From: Pseudohalocynthiibacter aestuariivivens
GTDB lineage: Bacteria; Pseudomonadota; Alphaproteobacteria; Rhodobacterales; Rhodobacteraceae
Reading direction: 5' to 3'
Assembly (NCBI RefSeq): GCF_011040495.1
Contig: NZ_CP049037.1
Span: 3,720,001-3,784,000 of the forward strand
Length of the DNA: 64,000 nucleotides
The notes below the pieces were generated by a model, which saw nothing but the letters and a program-made list of their open reading frames with translations, did no database searches and was not told the origin of the DNA. This document shows positions 34,630-44,623 of this stretch, in pieces. Positions within the stretch are counted from its first letter, which is position 1. Each line of letters opens with the position of its first letter. The position numbers and the translations under genes were made by a program.

Positions 34630-36117
34630 ATGCGCGCTGCCAATGATAATGACCCTCGCCATCTGGAAACGCTCGATCGCGATCTGGAGCGATACTCCAA
34701 TCTTGAACTTGCGACCAGCTATGTGTCGCGGCCGATTGTGGGGCCGGGGCTGGCGCTGGTTTTCGTTATCTTGGCGGGTCTGGCGGCAGCCCTGTTTCTG
34801 GGACAAGCCAATAATACGCTGATCGTGGTTATCGCTGCGTGCCTCGGGGCCTATATGGCTCTGAATATCGGGGCAAATGATGTCGCCAACAACATGGGCC
34901 CCGCGGTTGGTGCGAATGCGTTAACAATGGGCGGCGCCATTGCGATTGCTGTCATTTTCGAGAGTGCCGGCGCTTTGATCGCCGGGGGCGATGTCGTCTC
35001 GACCATCGCCAAAGGCATCATCGCACCTGAAAGCATGGCGACGGCCTCGGTGTTTATCTGGGCGATGATGGCGGCGCTGTTGGCGGCGGCATTATGGGTC
35101 AATCTGGCGACTTGGATCGGGGCACCGGTTTCGACCACGCATAGTGTCGTTGGTGGCGTGATGGGCGCAGGCATTGCTGCGGCTGGGTTCGCTGCGGTCA
35201 ACTGGTCCACGATGAGTGCGATCGCCGCCAGCTGGGTTATTTCGCCCGTGTTAGGGGGGATTATCGCGGCAGCTTTCTTGTGGCTGATCAAGTCGCGGAT
35301 CATCTACCGTGATGACAAGATCGCGGCGGCGCGGCGCTGGGTTCCTATACTGATCGGAATCATGGCGGGGGCGTTTGCCAGCTATCTGGTACTCAAGGGA
35401 CTGAAGCGGGTGCTTTCGATTGACTTGGGGACGTCGCTGCTGGTGGGGCTGGGTATCGGACTGGTTACATGGATCGTCATGATCCCGCTGATTGCCCGCC
35501 AGTCTCGGGGGCTGGAGAACCGCAACAAATCGCTCAAGACGCTCTTTGCCATTCCGCTGGTAATCTCGGCGGCGTTGCTCAGCTTTGCGCATGGGGCAAA
35601 TGATGTGGCCAACGCGGTGGGACCACTGGCGGCGATTGTGCAGGCGTCGGCCTCGGGTGACTTCATGGGGGATGTCAGTATTCCGGTTTGGGTGATGATC
35701 ATCGGTGCGATGGGCATCTCCTTCGGGTTGTTCCTATTCGGCCCGAAACTGATCCGCATGGTCGGTGGTCAGATTACCAAGCTGAACCCAATGCGCGCCT
35801 ATTGCGTGGCGTTGTCAGCCGCGATCACAGTGATTGTGGCCAGTTGGCTGGGTCTGCCGGTCAGTTCGACCCACATCGCAGTGGGCGGTGTGTTCGGCGT
35901 CGGGTTCTTTCGCGAGTGGGACGCAGAACGGCGGCTGAGGAAGGCGCGCGCAGCAATGCCGGACCGTGCGGTGTATTCCAAGGAAGAAAGACGGCGGCGC
36001 AAGTTGGTGCGGCGGTCGCATTTTATGACCATTATCGCGGCGTGGATCGTAACCGTGCCCGCCGCCGCCATGCTGTCGGGGGCAATTTTCTGGGGGATCA
36101 CGCTGGTTCTGGGCTAG
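34630..36117 (+). CDS. PiT family inorganic phosphate transporter
   Basis: A 495-residue integral membrane protein with the duplicated PiT signature: GANDVANNMGPAVGANAL in the first half and GANDVANAVGPLAAIV in the second, each inside a hydrophobic repeat. It moves phosphate (usually as a metal-phosphate with H+ or Na+) across the inner membrane. The ATG at 34630 gives a 30-residue hydrophilic N-terminus; a TTG five codons upstream is also in frame. The final stretch before the last helix is very basic (EERRRRKLVRRSH). Confidence 0.93.
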   Translation: MRAANDNDPRHLETLDRDLERYSNLELATSYVSRPIVGPGLALVFVILAGLAAALFLGQANNTLIVVIAACLGAYMALNIGANDVANNMGPAVGANALTMGGAIAIAVIFESAGALIAGGDVVSTIAKGIIAPESMATASVFIWAMMAALLAAALWVNLATWIGAPVSTTHSVVGGVMGAGIAAAGFAAVNWSTMSAIAASWVISPVLGGIIAAAFLWLIKSRIIYRDDKIAAARRWVPILIGIMAGAFASYLVLKGLKRVLSIDLGTSLLVGLGIGLVTWIVMIPLIARQSRGLENRNKSLKTLFAIPLVISAALLSFAHGANDVANAVGPLAAIVQASASGDFMGDVSIPVWVMIIGAMGISFGLFLFGPKLIRMVGGQITKLNPMRAYCVALSAAITVIVASWLGLPVSSTHIAVGGVFGVGFFREWDAERRLRKARAAMPDRAVYSKEERRRRKLVRRSHFMTIIAAWIVTVPAAAMLSGAIFWGITLVLG

Positions 36118-36123
36118 GGCAGA

Positions 36124-36426
36124 CTATGTCAGCGGCAGATCAGATGTGAAATCCGCAGCAATGCGCATTTCGCGCATGGGGCGCACATGGGCAGTGCAGG
36201 CCGCATAGGTTGGATGCGCCTTGAACGCGGCGAGCGCGGACTCGTCGGCAAACTCCGCATAGACCACCAGATCGGGAACCGGCCCGGCTATGGGATCAGT
36301 TTGCAGATTTCGGCCCACCTCGAACCGCAGCGCATGCGGGATTTTTGAGAGCATCATCAGTCCTTCGCGAACCTCTTCGATGCGCGACGTGTCAGTGGCG
36401 CTGAAAAAGACGATGTGGCGTATCAT
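36124..36426 (-). CDS. Dabb (stress-responsive A/B barrel) family protein
   Basis: A 100-residue dimeric alpha-beta-barrel protein. MIRHIVFFSATDTSRIEEVREGL at the start (given whole as two parts: MIRHIVFFSA and VREGLMML) and VVYADFADESALAAF-like centre (VVYAEFADESALAAFKAHP) are typical. Its start is directly behind the hisE stop, so it is likely in the hisF-hisE transcript. Function of Dabb proteins varies; none can be assigned. Confidence 0.85.
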   Translation of the reverse strand: MIRHIVFFSATDTSRIEEVREGLMMLSKIPHALRFEVGRNLQTDPIAGPVPDLVVYAEFADESALAAFKAHPTYAACTAHVRPMREMRIAADFTSDLPLT

Positions 36427-36741
36427 TCAGCTGGTCCCGCGTGCTGCCTTTTCGGCCAGCCCGGACTGGGCCTGGCGGCGTTCCAGTTCGGCCATGACGT
36501 CTGAAAGGGCTATGTTGCGGGATTGCAGCATCACCAGCAGATGAAACAGCACATCAGCGGCCTCAGAGGTCAGCGCAGCGCGGTCGCCCTTTACCGCTTC
36601 GATGATGGCCTCAACCGCTTCTTCACCGAACTTTTCGGCACATTTTTCGGGGCCTTTGGCCAATAGCTTGGCGGTCCAGCTGCTATCGGGATCGGCGTTC
36701 GCGCGGGCGGCGATGATCGTGGCGAGATCGTTCAGGGTCAT
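36427..36741 (-). CDS. hisE: Phosphoribosyl-ATP pyrophosphatase
   Basis: A 104-residue all-helical MazG-like enzyme. [18 protein letters not shown] supplies the metal-binding glutamates of HisE, and [17 protein letters not shown] is the second conserved helix. It performs the second step of histidine synthesis (PR-ATP to PR-AMP). The start overlaps the hisF stop by four bases. HisI is a separate protein and is not in the window. Confidence 0.95.
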   Translation of the reverse strand: MTLNDLATIIAARANADPDSSWTAKLLAKGPEKCAEKFGEEAVEAIIEAVKGDRAALTSEAADVLFHLLVMLQSRNIALSDVMAELERRQAQSGLAEKAARGTS

Positions 36742-37502
36742 GCTGCCAACCTCATCGGGATACCGGCGGCAGCCATATGGTCCTTAGCCTCTTGAATGGT
36801 GAATTCGCCGAAGTGGAAGATCGACGCCGCCAACACTGCACTGGCACCGCCCTCAAGCACACCTGCAACAAGGTGATCGAGCGTGCCGACACCGCCCGAG
36901 GCGATCACCGGGATATCCACGGCGTCACTGATCGCGCGGGTGAGCGGCAGGTTAAAACCCGCGCGCGTGCCGTCACGATCCATCGAGGTCAGCAGGATTT
37001 CGCCGGCGCCGTTGGTTGCGGCCAGCCGGGCGAATTCGACCGCATCTATACCTGTGGGTTTGCGCCCGCCATGGGTGAAAATCTCCCACTTTCCCGGCGA
37101 CACGGTCTTGGCGTCGATCGCGACGACAATACACTGGCTGCCGAACTGATCGGCGGCGGCGCGCACCACGTTGGGGTCAGCGACGGCCGCCGAGTTGAAG
37201 CTGACCTTGTCCGCACCAGCCAGCAGCAGCGCGCGTACATCAGCGGGCGTGCGGACCCCACCGCCCACAGTCAGAGGGATATAGCATTGCTCTGCGGTGC
37301 GACTGACCACGTCGAACATGGTGCCGCGATTTTCGTGCGTGGCGTGAATATCGAGAAAGCACAGCTCGTCGGCCCCAGCAGCGTCATAGGCGCGCGCGGC
37401 ATCGACCGGATCGCCGGCGTCGCGCAAACCGACAAAGTTCACGCCCTTGACCACACGGCCATCGGCCACGTCGAGGCAGGGGATGATACGGGTTTTGAGC
37501 AT
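36738..37502 (-). CDS. hisF: Imidazole glycerol phosphate synthase cyclase subunit
   Basis: A 254-residue TIM barrel: [20 protein letters not shown] at the start with the catalytic Asp in [33 protein letters not shown] with the second catalytic Asp, and IASGGVGTL. It takes ammonia from HisH to form imidazole glycerol phosphate and AICAR. It leads hisE and the Dabb gene. hisH is 4 kb away on the same strand. Confidence 0.97.
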   Translation of the reverse strand: MLKTRIIPCLDVADGRVVKGVNFVGLRDAGDPVDAARAYDAAGADELCFLDIHATHENRGTMFDVVSRTAEQCYIPLTVGGGVRTPADVRALLLAGADKVSFNSAAVADPNVVRAAADQFGSQCIVVAIDAKTVSPGKWEIFTHGGRKPTGIDAVEFARLAATNGAGEILLTSMDRDGTRAGFNLPLTRAISDAVDIPVIASGGVGTLDHLVAGVLEGGASAVLAASIFHFGEFTIQEAKDHMAAAGIPMRLAA

Positions 37503-37581
37503 GGTTTTGCCGCCCTTTGCATGTCACGCAATCGTTTATGGGCAATCGCCGGAGGATGCCAGAGGATAGAGGAGAAATCAG

Positions 37582-38052
37582 ATGGAGGGATTGGTGATGA
37601 AACGGATTATTGCGGCACTGGTGTTGTTGTGGGTGACAGGTCCGGCACTGGCTATGTCGGATGATATCGTAAAGGTGAAATCGGCGCAGGACGTGACGGC
37701 CACGATGGACGCATTGGAGGCGGCAGTAACCGGGGCAGGGGCCACGGTCTTTGCCCGCGTGGATCACGCTGGCGGTGCGGCGTCGGTGGATATGGCGCTG
37801 GACCCGGCGCAACTGTTGATCTTTGGCAATCCCAAGCTGGGCACACCGGCGATGCAGGACGATCCGCTGGCCGGACTTTACCTGCCGTTGCGGGTGCTGG
37901 TCTATCGCGACGGCGCCGGGCAAGTCTGGCTGGCCTATGCGGATCCGCAGGCGATGCTGTCCGGTCTGGGTGGGATCACACCCGATGCGGGGTATATCGC
38001 CAAGATGACCGGCGCATTGGGCAAGCTGACGGGCAAGGCGTCAGGCATGTGA
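37582..38052 (+). CDS. Exported DUF302 family protein
   Basis: A 156-residue protein with an N-terminal signal peptide (RIIAALVLLWVTGPALA) followed by a DUF302 domain (LLIFGNPKLGTPAMQDDPLAGLYLPLRVLVY, in parts, is its hallmark). DUF302 function is not established; a small ligand role in the periplasm is often suggested. The ATG at 37582 has AGGAG upstream; an ATG at 37597 giving MKRII is equally acceptable. Confidence 0.88.
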   Translation: MEGLVMKRIIAALVLLWVTGPALAMSDDIVKVKSAQDVTATMDALEAAVTGAGATVFARVDHAGGAASVDMALDPAQLLIFGNPKLGTPAMQDDPLAGLYLPLRVLVYRDGAGQVWLAYADPQAMLSGLGGITPDAGYIAKMTGALGKLTGKASGM

Positions 38053-38082
38053 CGTCGCGTGTCGCGGCAGGCTGGTGTTGGA

Positions 38083-38547
38083 TCAGGTCCGAGCGGCCCG
38101 CGCGACACGCGCCAACATCTGCCGGGTGATAAAGACGTGAAACGGCATGATGACAAAGAGATAGGCGCGGCCCAGCCAGTTATTGCGCCGCACCCATGTG
38201 CCGCAATGCACATGGCTGCCGGTCGAGAAGATGGCGATACGGAAATCGAGATGTTTGTCGTTGAACCCAAGGATCATCTCGCTGTCCGACTCTTCGGTCA
38301 CCGGAAAGATTGAAATGGTATCGCTGCCAGCCGCGCGCCCTTTGAGCCCAAAGGGCCACATCACGATCTGCCGCAGCCCCATCAAGGCATAAACCCATGC
38401 CGGGAACTTCATTGCGATTTCAGCCGCTTCGCGTGGTGTGAACGGGGCCGCGACGCGGTAGCCATCAATGAAGTCACCATCGTCGTGGAATGACCACAGG
38501 CTGCACTGCGCGGGCAGCGGGACAGTTTTTACGTCGGGGTAGAACAT
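38083..38547 (-). CDS. DUF2867 family protein
   Basis: A 154-residue protein matching DUF2867: SLWSFHDDGDFIDGYRV near the start and SEMILGFNDKHLDFRIAIF in the middle. There is no signal peptide. Its start overlaps the hisA stop by one base, so it is cotranscribed with hisA in the minus direction. The family is often linked to NAD(P)-binding oxidoreductases but has no proven activity. Confidence 0.85.
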   Translation of the reverse strand: MFYPDVKTVPLPAQCSLWSFHDDGDFIDGYRVAAPFTPREAAEIAMKFPAWVYALMGLRQIVMWPFGLKGRAAGSDTISIFPVTEESDSEMILGFNDKHLDFRIAIFSTGSHVHCGTWVRRNNWLGRAYLFVIMPFHVFITRQMLARVARAART

Positions 38548-39269
38548 CAGCTTGCCAGTGTTGTCAGCGCCTCGCGCAAATCTAACGCGCCATCATATAG
38601 CGCCCGGCCCGAGATCGCGCCGTTAAGTGGCGCTCCGCAATCGCGCAGCGCGATCAGGTCTTGCAACGAACTGACGCCGCCCGAAGCGATCACCGGGATG
38701 CTGACCGCGCGGGCCAGTGCCGCCGTGGCGTCGATGTTCGGCCCCTGCATCGCGCCGTCGCGGTTAATGTCGGTGTAGATGATCGCGGCTACGCCGGCAT
38801 CCTCGAAACTGCGGGCGAGGTCGGTCACATCCACATCCGTCTCCTCTGCCCAGCCCTTGGTTGCGACGCGTCCACCACGAGCGTCGATGCCCACGGCGAC
38901 CTGACTGGGAAACGCGCGGGCGGCCTCGCGCACCAGATCGGGGGTCTCTACCGCGACCGTGCCAAGGATCACGCGGGCCAGCCCCTTGGACAGCCACATC
39001 TCGATCGTGGCCATGTCGCGAATACCGCCACCCAACTGTGCGGGCACCTTGCAGCGTTGCAAAATCGCCTCGACTGGCGCGGCATTCACCGGCGTGCCAG
39101 CGAATGCGCCATTGAGGTCCACCAGATGCAGCCATTCGCAACCAGCCTCGACAAATTGTAATGCTTGCGCCGCCGGATCGTCGTTGAACACGGTGGCCTG
39201 TGCCATGTCTCCGCGCAGCAGGCGCACGGCTGCACCGTCTTTGAGGTCAATAGCGGGGTAGAGGATCAT
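38547..39269 (-). CDS. hisA: ProFAR isomerase (HisA)
   Basis: A 240-residue TIM-barrel isomerase of histidine synthesis. [20 protein letters not shown] carries the first catalytic Asp (AIDL), QLGGGIRDM and [13 protein letters not shown] the second half, IASGGVSSL the C-terminal phosphate site. I set the start at 39269 from the family N-terminus; the frame is open another 86 codons upstream without homology. Confidence 0.96.
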   Translation of the reverse strand: MILYPAIDLKDGAAVRLLRGDMAQATVFNDDPAAQALQFVEAGCEWLHLVDLNGAFAGTPVNAAPVEAILQRCKVPAQLGGGIRDMATIEMWLSKGLARVILGTVAVETPDLVREAARAFPSQVAVGIDARGGRVATKGWAEETDVDVTDLARSFEDAGVAAIIYTDINRDGAMQGPNIDATAALARAVSIPVIASGGVSSLQDLIALRDCGAPLNGAISGRALYDGALDLREALTTLAS

Positions 39270-39405
39270 GGGTCTGTCCTGAATCGTGTTTGTTACCCCG
39301 CTTCTAGGCATGAGCTCGCCGGGAATGCAACGCGACCCAACGTCATTGTTGATCCGCAGGGGTGGTTGCCCGCAAGGTCCGACCCACAAACGAGGAGGAA
39401 ACCAA

Positions 39406-39795
39406 ATGAACAAATTTGCATTGGCCGCCGTCGCGGTCTTGATGGGCGCGGGCATGGCGACAGCCGAACCGCTGCTGGGCACATGGCGTACGGCTGCGGA
39501 TGACAACGGTAATTCGGGGTTGATCAAAGTTGATCAATGCGGTGCCAAACTGTGCGGTACGCTAGTCAAATCGTACGGCCCGGATGGTAAAGAGATCAAA
39601 TCCGACAATATCGGACGCAAGATCATCTCCGAGACTGTGAACAAAGGTGGCGGCGCATATACCGGCAAGGTCTATTCGCCGGACCGTGGCAAGACCTACA
39701 AATCCAAGCTGCAACTTAATGGGGCCACCTTGAAAGTCAGCGGCTGCGTCTTGGGTATCTGCCGTGATGGCGGAACCTGGCAGAAGGTCAAGTAA
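39406..39795 (+). CDS. DUF2147 family exported protein (copy 1)
   Basis: A 129-residue protein with a Sec signal peptide ([20 protein letters not shown]) and a small DUF2147 domain starting [13 protein letters not shown]. Conserved cysteine pairs (DQCGAKLCG and SGCVLGIC) probably form disulfides in the periplasm. GAGGAGGAAA precedes the ATG. A paralogue follows directly downstream. Confidence 0.9.
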   Translation: MNKFALAAVAVLMGAGMATAEPLLGTWRTAADDNGNSGLIKVDQCGAKLCGTLVKSYGPDGKEIKSDNIGRKIISETVNKGGGAYTGKVYSPDRGKTYKSKLQLNGATLKVSGCVLGICRDGGTWQKVK

Positions 39796-39960
39796 TCTGG
39801 CAGCTGCGCCACAGTCGGGCGGGAAAAATTGCTCCTGTGCCCGTACCCGTATGATTCTTGTGGACGGGTGGGGCGCATGGCCCTAAATCCTCGCGTGTTC
39901 CGGCAACAGAGTCGGGACACGCGCCCTCCGGCCGAGGGTTCGCTGGTGGAGGATACGCCG

Positions 39961-40353
39961 GTGAAAACAACTCTTTTCTCACTGATCGCCGTTGCTGTGC
40001 TTGCAGCCCCTGCATTCGCCAAAGACCCTGTCGAGGGTGTCTGGCAAGCACCGCCCGACGCCAAGGGCCAGATTGGCCATATCGAGATCAAACCCTGCGG
40101 CGCCATGATGTGCGGCACGATCATCAAAGCCTACGCACCGAACGGCCAAGAGGTCGTAACACCCAACGTCGGCAAGCGTCTGTTCTGGGACATGTCGGTG
40201 CAGGGCGGCGGAAACTATGGCGATGGCCGGGTCTACGTGCCCGCGCACCGCAAGGAATATGATGCCAAGATGAAGCTGAGCGGCAACAACCTGAAAGTGA
40301 AAGGCTGTGTTGGCCCAGTATGTCAGGGGCAGATCTGGAAGCGGGTGAAGTAA
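39961..40353 (+). CDS. DUF2147 family exported protein (copy 2)
   Basis: A 130-residue paralogue of the preceding gene: signal peptide (KTTLFSLIAVAVLAAPAFA), then DPVEGVWQAPPDAKG, KPCGAMMCGTIIKAY and KGCVGPVC. The cysteine pattern matches copy 1. I start it at the GTG at 39961, which has GGAGG upstream and gives a proper signal peptide; an in-frame ATG at 39829 would put 44 unrelated residues in front. The two copies lie head to tail on the plus strand, an insertion in an otherwise minus-strand his region. Confidence 0.87.
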   Translation: MKTTLFSLIAVAVLAAPAFAKDPVEGVWQAPPDAKGQIGHIEIKPCGAMMCGTIIKAYAPNGQEVVTPNVGKRLFWDMSVQGGGNYGDGRVYVPAHRKEYDAKMKLSGNNLKVKGCVGPVCQGQIWKRVK

Positions 40354-40390
40354 GGACGCCGCGACCGTTGCGGGCGCAGGGGTGCAGACC

Positions 40391-41323
40391 CTATCCCGCA
40401 GCCGCGCCGAACACTGACCATCCGGTGAGATCCGTCAGGCGCTGCATCGCTTCGGTTCCCAGCTTGGAATTGCCATAGCGGTTCAACCCCGGCGCCCAGA
40501 CGGCGATGGATGCGATGCCGGGTGCGATGGTCAGGATACCGCCGCCGACGCCGCTCTTGCCGGGCAGGCCGACGCGGTAGGCATAATCGCCCGAACCATC
40601 GTAATGTCCGCAGGTCATCATCAGCGCGTTGATCCGGCGGATTCGGCTGGGTGATACCATGCGTGGCGCGCCGTCGCAGGCGGTCAGGAACAACCCTGCA
40701 TCGGCCAGCTGTGCGCAGTTCATCTCAATGGCGCATTGGTGAAAATACGTGCCCAGCGTCAATTCCGGCGGGTGTTGCAGATTGCCATGCGACAGCAGGT
40801 AATGGGCCAACGCAAAGTTGCGGTGCCCGGTAGCGATCTCTGATTGTGCCACGCTGTCGTTGATATGGATGGCATCGTCGCCTGCCGCCTCACGCACAAA
40901 TCTCAGGATGGCGGCCAATGCTTCCTTGGGTTCGGAGCCTTCAAGAACGGCGTCGGTGGTTACGATGGCACCGGCGTTGATAAACGGATTACGCGGGCGT
41001 CCCTTTTCCTGCTCCAGCAAGATCACACTGTCAAAGGCCTGCCCCGAGGGTTCGCGCCCGACACGGTTCCAGAGCCGATCACCGAGTTTCCCCAAGGCTA
41101 CGGCGAGGGTGAAGACCTTGGAAACCGATTGAATGGAAAAGGCTTTTTGCGCCCGACCAGCGGTCAGCGTCGGGTGGCCGGGACGGGCAACAGCGATGGC
41201 GAATTGGTCAGGATCAACGGCAGCCAGCTCGGGGATGTAGTCGGCGACGCGTCCCTTGTCCGCAGTAGCAAAGGCCGCGTCAGCGACCTGATCGAGAATA
41301 CGCTGAAGCTTATCCTCCTCCAC
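40391..41323 (-). CDS. glsA: Glutaminase A
   Basis: A 310-residue serine-dependent glutaminase of the beta-lactamase-like fold. The catalytic Ser-x-x-Lys is in [13 protein letters not shown], and [11 protein letters not shown] and [12 protein letters not shown] are family landmarks. It hydrolyses glutamine to glutamate and ammonia. The start is two bases after the hisH stop on the same strand, so it is translated from the hisB-hisH message. Confidence 0.95.
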   Translation of the reverse strand: MEEDKLQRILDQVADAAFATADKGRVADYIPELAAVDPDQFAIAVARPGHPTLTAGRAQKAFSIQSVSKVFTLAVALGKLGDRLWNRVGREPSGQAFDSVILLEQEKGRPRNPFINAGAIVTTDAVLEGSEPKEALAAILRFVREAAGDDAIHINDSVAQSEIATGHRNFALAHYLLSHGNLQHPPELTLGTYFHQCAIEMNCAQLADAGLFLTACDGAPRMVSPSRIRRINALMMTCGHYDGSGDYAYRVGLPGKSGVGGGILTIAPGIASIAVWAPGLNRYGNSKLGTEAMQRLTDLTGWSVFGAAAG

Positions 41324-41325
41324 CG

Positions 41326-41964
41326 TCAGGGCTGCCAGCGTAGAAAGTTGGCGATCAGAGACAGCCCGGTATGCTGGCTCTTTTCAGGGTGAAACTGCGT
41401 GCCGATGATATTGTCGCGCCCGACGATGGCGGTTACGGGACCCGCGTAGTCCACATGCGCCAGCAGATGCGCAGGGTCGGCCACCTGAAACTGATACGAA
41501 TGTACGAAATAGGCGTGCTGCCCGGTCTCAACTCCTGCCAGGACCGGATGGCTCTGGTCCACGACCAGATCGTTCCACCCCATATGCGGTACCTTCAGCA
41601 TACTATCGCTGGGGATGATCGGCGCGACGGTACCGCCGATCCAGTCGAAACCGGGCGTCTCAGCGTATTCCAGCCCACGTGTGGCCAGCATCTGCATTCC
41701 GATGCAGATCCCCAGAAACGGACGGCCGCGCGTGATTACAACCTCGAGGATCGCCTCATAGACACCACGATGATCGAACAGCGCCGCACGGCAGGCCGGA
41801 AAGGCACCGTCGCCGGGCAGCACGATGCGATCGGCTGCCAGTATCACCTCGGGGTCCGAGGTTACGACAACATCGCCAGCGTCGCCTTCGCGTGCCATGC
41901 GCTGAAACGCTTTCTCGGCGGAATGCAGGTTGCCGCTCTCGTAATCGACGATGACGGTGCTCAT
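41326..41964 (-). CDS. hisH: Imidazole glycerol phosphate synthase glutaminase subunit
   Basis: A 212-residue class I glutamine amidotransferase: [16 protein letters not shown] start, nucleophile Cys in [11 protein letters not shown], and the His-Glu pair in [13 protein letters not shown]. It supplies ammonia to HisF. It follows hisB by five bases. Confidence 0.96.
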   Translation of the reverse strand: MSTVIVDYESGNLHSAEKAFQRMAREGDAGDVVVTSDPEVILAADRIVLPGDGAFPACRAALFDHRGVYEAILEVVITRGRPFLGICIGMQMLATRGLEYAETPGFDWIGGTVAPIIPSDSMLKVPHMGWNDLVVDQSHPVLAGVETGQHAYFVHSYQFQVADPAHLLAHVDYAGPVTAIVGRDNIIGTQFHPEKSQHTGLSLIANFLRWQP

Positions 41965-41969
41965 GTGGC

Positions 41970-42557
41970 CTACAGCGCCCCCTTGGTGGACGGGATCGCG
42001 TCCGATTTGCGTGGATCCGTCTCAATCGCCGACCGCAGCGCACGGGCAACTGCCTTGAACGCTGCTTCGGCGATGTGGTGGCTGTTGATCCCGTGCAGGG
42101 CATCCACATGCAGTGTCATACCGGAATGAGTGGTAAGCGCCTGAAAGAATTCGCGCACCAGTTCGGTGTCGAACGTGCCGATCTTGGCGGTGGGAAGGTC
42201 GACGTTCCAGACCAGATAGGGGCGTCCGCTTAAGTCCAGTGCGGCGCGCACCAACGCATCATCCATCGGCAGCAGGCAACTGCCATAACGGTGGATGCCG
42301 CGTTTGTCGCCCAGTGCTTCGTTCAAGGCCTGACCCAGCGCGATGCCGACGTCCTCGACACTGTGATGGTCGTCGATATGCAGATCCCCCGCGCAACGCA
42401 CGGTCATGTCGATCAGCGAATGGCGTGCGAGTTGATCCAGCATGTGATCGAAGAAACCGACACCGGTTTCATTGTCATACATACCAGAACCATCGAGGGC
42501 GATTTCGACAGTAATATCAGTCTCGTTTGTCTTGCGGGTCACTGTGGCACGGCGCAT
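41970..42557 (-). CDS. hisB: Imidazoleglycerol-phosphate dehydratase
   Basis: A 195-residue monofunctional HisB. The two metal-binding His-rich repeats are visible as [13 protein letters not shown] and [14 protein letters not shown], with the matching second-half motifs [15 protein letters not shown]. It dehydrates imidazole glycerol phosphate. It is the first gene of the hisB-hisH-glsA set in the minus direction. Confidence 0.96.
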   Translation of the reverse strand: MRRATVTRKTNETDITVEIALDGSGMYDNETGVGFFDHMLDQLARHSLIDMTVRCAGDLHIDDHHSVEDVGIALGQALNEALGDKRGIHRYGSCLLPMDDALVRAALDLSGRPYLVWNVDLPTAKIGTFDTELVREFFQALTTHSGMTLHVDALHGINSHHIAEAAFKAVARALRSAIETDPRKSDAIPSTKGAL

Positions 42558-42654
42558 GGCGATCTCTTGTCCAAGGGAATGTGCCGCCCTTATAGGGACA
42601 AGCCCCTGTCACGCCAAGGGCGAGCAACATGCGGATTGCACCATTTGCCAATGG

Positions 42655-42795
42655 TCAGCTTTCCGCGTCCTCGGCTGTGTCGGTGATCGCCTTGCCAGCC
42701 GATTGGATGTCCTTGCCGGCACCTTGTACGGTTTCGCAGGCGGCGAGGCCAAACAGAGTCATGGCGGCGATCATACAGCGTAACGTCGAAGTCAT
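42655..42795 (-). CDS. Entericidin-type small lipoprotein
   Basis: A 46-residue protein: a signal peptide with lipobox LAAC (FGLAACETVQGAGKDIQ) and a short mature part KDIQSAGKAITDTAEDAES. This is the entericidin EcnA/B family. The gene lies behind a matching EcfG promoter (42834-42858), fitting the known link of entericidins with the general stress response. I start at 42795 (ATG); the frame is open further upstream without homology. Confidence 0.88.
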   Translation of the reverse strand: MTSTLRCMIAAMTLFGLAACETVQGAGKDIQSAGKAITDTAEDAES

Positions 42796-42833
42796 TGGAT
42801 GCTCCATTGGTTTATGGCTCGTTCTACAGACAG

Positions 42834-42858
42834 AACGCGCTGCACCGGCAATGGTTCC
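42834..42858 (-). promoter_or_regulatory. EcfG-type promoter for entericidin
   Basis: On the minus strand GGAAC (42858-42854), a 16-base spacer and CGTT (42837-42834) match the EcfG consensus exactly. The distance from the -10 element to the entericidin ATG is about 40 bases. Confidence 0.75.
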
Positions 42859-42877
42859 GGCGCTACGGGCGTCGGGA

Positions 42878-44623
42878 TCAGTAATCGACATGCTCTGAAC
42901 TAAGGTCGGCCTCTTGTGCCTTGAAAGTGACATGCACTTCGTAGCGGTGGGGCAGGTCGGTCACCTTAAGTTCTCCGTCAAGCTGCATCACAAAGGATTC
43001 GATCAGTTGCGAGCCGAGGCCCGACGGTGTGCCATCATCAATAGGTTTTGCCGTTTCATCGCGGGAGTTTACAACGCTGAGGCAATAAATGTTGTCGCCT
43101 TCATCATGCAGGATTACTTGCATCCATGCGGGTTTTCCATGGCTGGGCCCCGCGTATTTGACAGCGTTCATGGCAGCCTCTGTCGCCAAGAGGCACAGTG
43201 GCACAGCCTGATCCGGGGTGATTTCTGCCGGGCAAATATGGGTCGAGACCGAAATGTGACGGTCGCCATCCTCGGTCCCGCCAACCTTGACCAACTCGCC
43301 GACAATCGTCTTTAGCAGATTATCGGCGGGTACCACCGATAGGGTGCGCGCGGTGTATAATGTGCGGTGAATTGCAGCCAGAGCCATCACCCGATCCTGA
43401 ACCCGGCGCAAGAGCGTGCGTGCCTCCGGGCTGGATGACTTGCGGATTTGCATGTTCATGATGCTGGAAATCAGTTGCAGGTTATTCTTGACCCGGTGGT
43501 GGACTTCCTTGAGCAGAATAGTTTTTTCCGCCAGATCCTCTTCGCGGCGGCGTTCGTGGTCACTCAGCTTGCGGGCCATTTTGCGAAATGCTTCGGCGAC
43601 GACTTCCAGCTCTTCAGGGGCGCTGTCGAGCTTGGCCTCGCTGAAATCAATACGCCCTGCTGCATACATGCGCATCCAGTTGCGCAGCCGGCGGATGTGC
43701 CGCACCACCAACCGATTGATGCCGAAATAGGCCACGATCATGGCCGCTGCCCACATCAACAGTGGAAAATATAGCGCAATGGCCGAGGTGGCCCCAAACA
43801 ACGCGCCGCTGCGTTGCGGCTCCCAACTGCCCAGACCATACACGATACCTTCGACAATCGGGACCACGGCAAAGTCACGCTCTACCCCGGCGCGGTTCTG
43901 ATGCTGAAACGTGCGGGCCTGCCCCGGTACGAGATCGATCAATCTCATATCGGCGGGCTGGGACATGCGCCGATCATCGTCAAAAGTTTCGGTCGCCAGA
44001 ACCTCTCCTCTGGAATCGAAAATCAAGAGATCGACAGCCTGATCGTCACCTGTCAGCAGCTGGTTTGCGACCGTGTAGGGAATCGCGATCCAGACCGCGC
44101 CAAGGAATGCGCCATTATCAATCACCGGGACGCTGACACTGAGTACGATCCGACCACTCAGAACCGCGCTGGAGCGGGTCTCGACGCGCGGTTCAAGATT
44201 GGCCTGATGGTCGGCGAAAACGTCATCTTCTGACAGCTGCTGGTGTTCACCGGAAGAAGAGCACCGCAGTTCTCCTGCCTCGGTGACGTATCCGGCAAAC
44301 ACATAGCGCGCTTCTTGCTGGACGAGTTGGGCGAACACCTCGTCGCATGTGTCCGTACTGGAACCCAGCACAGATGCGGCCGAGGATATTGCCTTGGCTG
44401 CACCGATTGCGGACTGAATCAGCTCGCGCTCTGCTGCCGTGATCGACTGGGTTTTCTGCAACAACGCGGTCGCCGAGAGCGACCGCGTTTCGCGCAGCAC
44501 GTTAGAGGTCTGATAGACCGAAATCAAACCCAGCGGCAGTATCGCGATGCTGAGGATCACAATCAACTGTACGACCAGCCGCATCTGCGCCCGCGTTCCG
44601 TCTGCGCGAGGCAGACGGTTCAT
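42878..44623 (-). CDS. Sensor histidine kinase of the general stress response (HisKA_2 type)
   Basis: A 581-residue membrane kinase. TM1 is about residues 15-37, then a periplasmic sensor domain (38-275, with cysteines at 93 and 121), TM2 at 277-300, a HAMP-like linker to about 355, and a HisKA_2 dimerisation region with phospho-acceptor His in KEVHHRVKNNLQLISS (His375 or 376). An HATPase domain follows (ATEAAMNAVKYAG; GLGSQLIESF). It is the last gene of the nepR-ecfG operon (4-base overlap with ecfG), so it probably feeds phosphate to PhyR. The sensed signal is not known. Confidence 0.93.
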   Translation of the reverse strand: MNRLPRADGTRAQMRLVVQLIVILSIAILPLGLISVYQTSNVLRETRSLSATALLQKTQSITAAERELIQSAIGAAKAISSAASVLGSSTDTCDEVFAQLVQQEARYVFAGYVTEAGELRCSSSGEHQQLSEDDVFADHQANLEPRVETRSSAVLSGRIVLSVSVPVIDNGAFLGAVWIAIPYTVANQLLTGDDQAVDLLIFDSRGEVLATETFDDDRRMSQPADMRLIDLVPGQARTFQHQNRAGVERDFAVVPIVEGIVYGLGSWEPQRSGALFGATSAIALYFPLLMWAAAMIVAYFGINRLVVRHIRRLRNWMRMYAAGRIDFSEAKLDSAPEELEVVAEAFRKMARKLSDHERRREEDLAEKTILLKEVHHRVKNNLQLISSIMNMQIRKSSSPEARTLLRRVQDRVMALAAIHRTLYTARTLSVVPADNLLKTIVGELVKVGGTEDGDRHISVSTHICPAEITPDQAVPLCLLATEAAMNAVKYAGPSHGKPAWMQVILHDEGDNIYCLSVVNSRDETAKPIDDGTPSGLGSQLIESFVMQLDGELKVTDLPHRYEVHVTFKAQEADLSSEHVDY

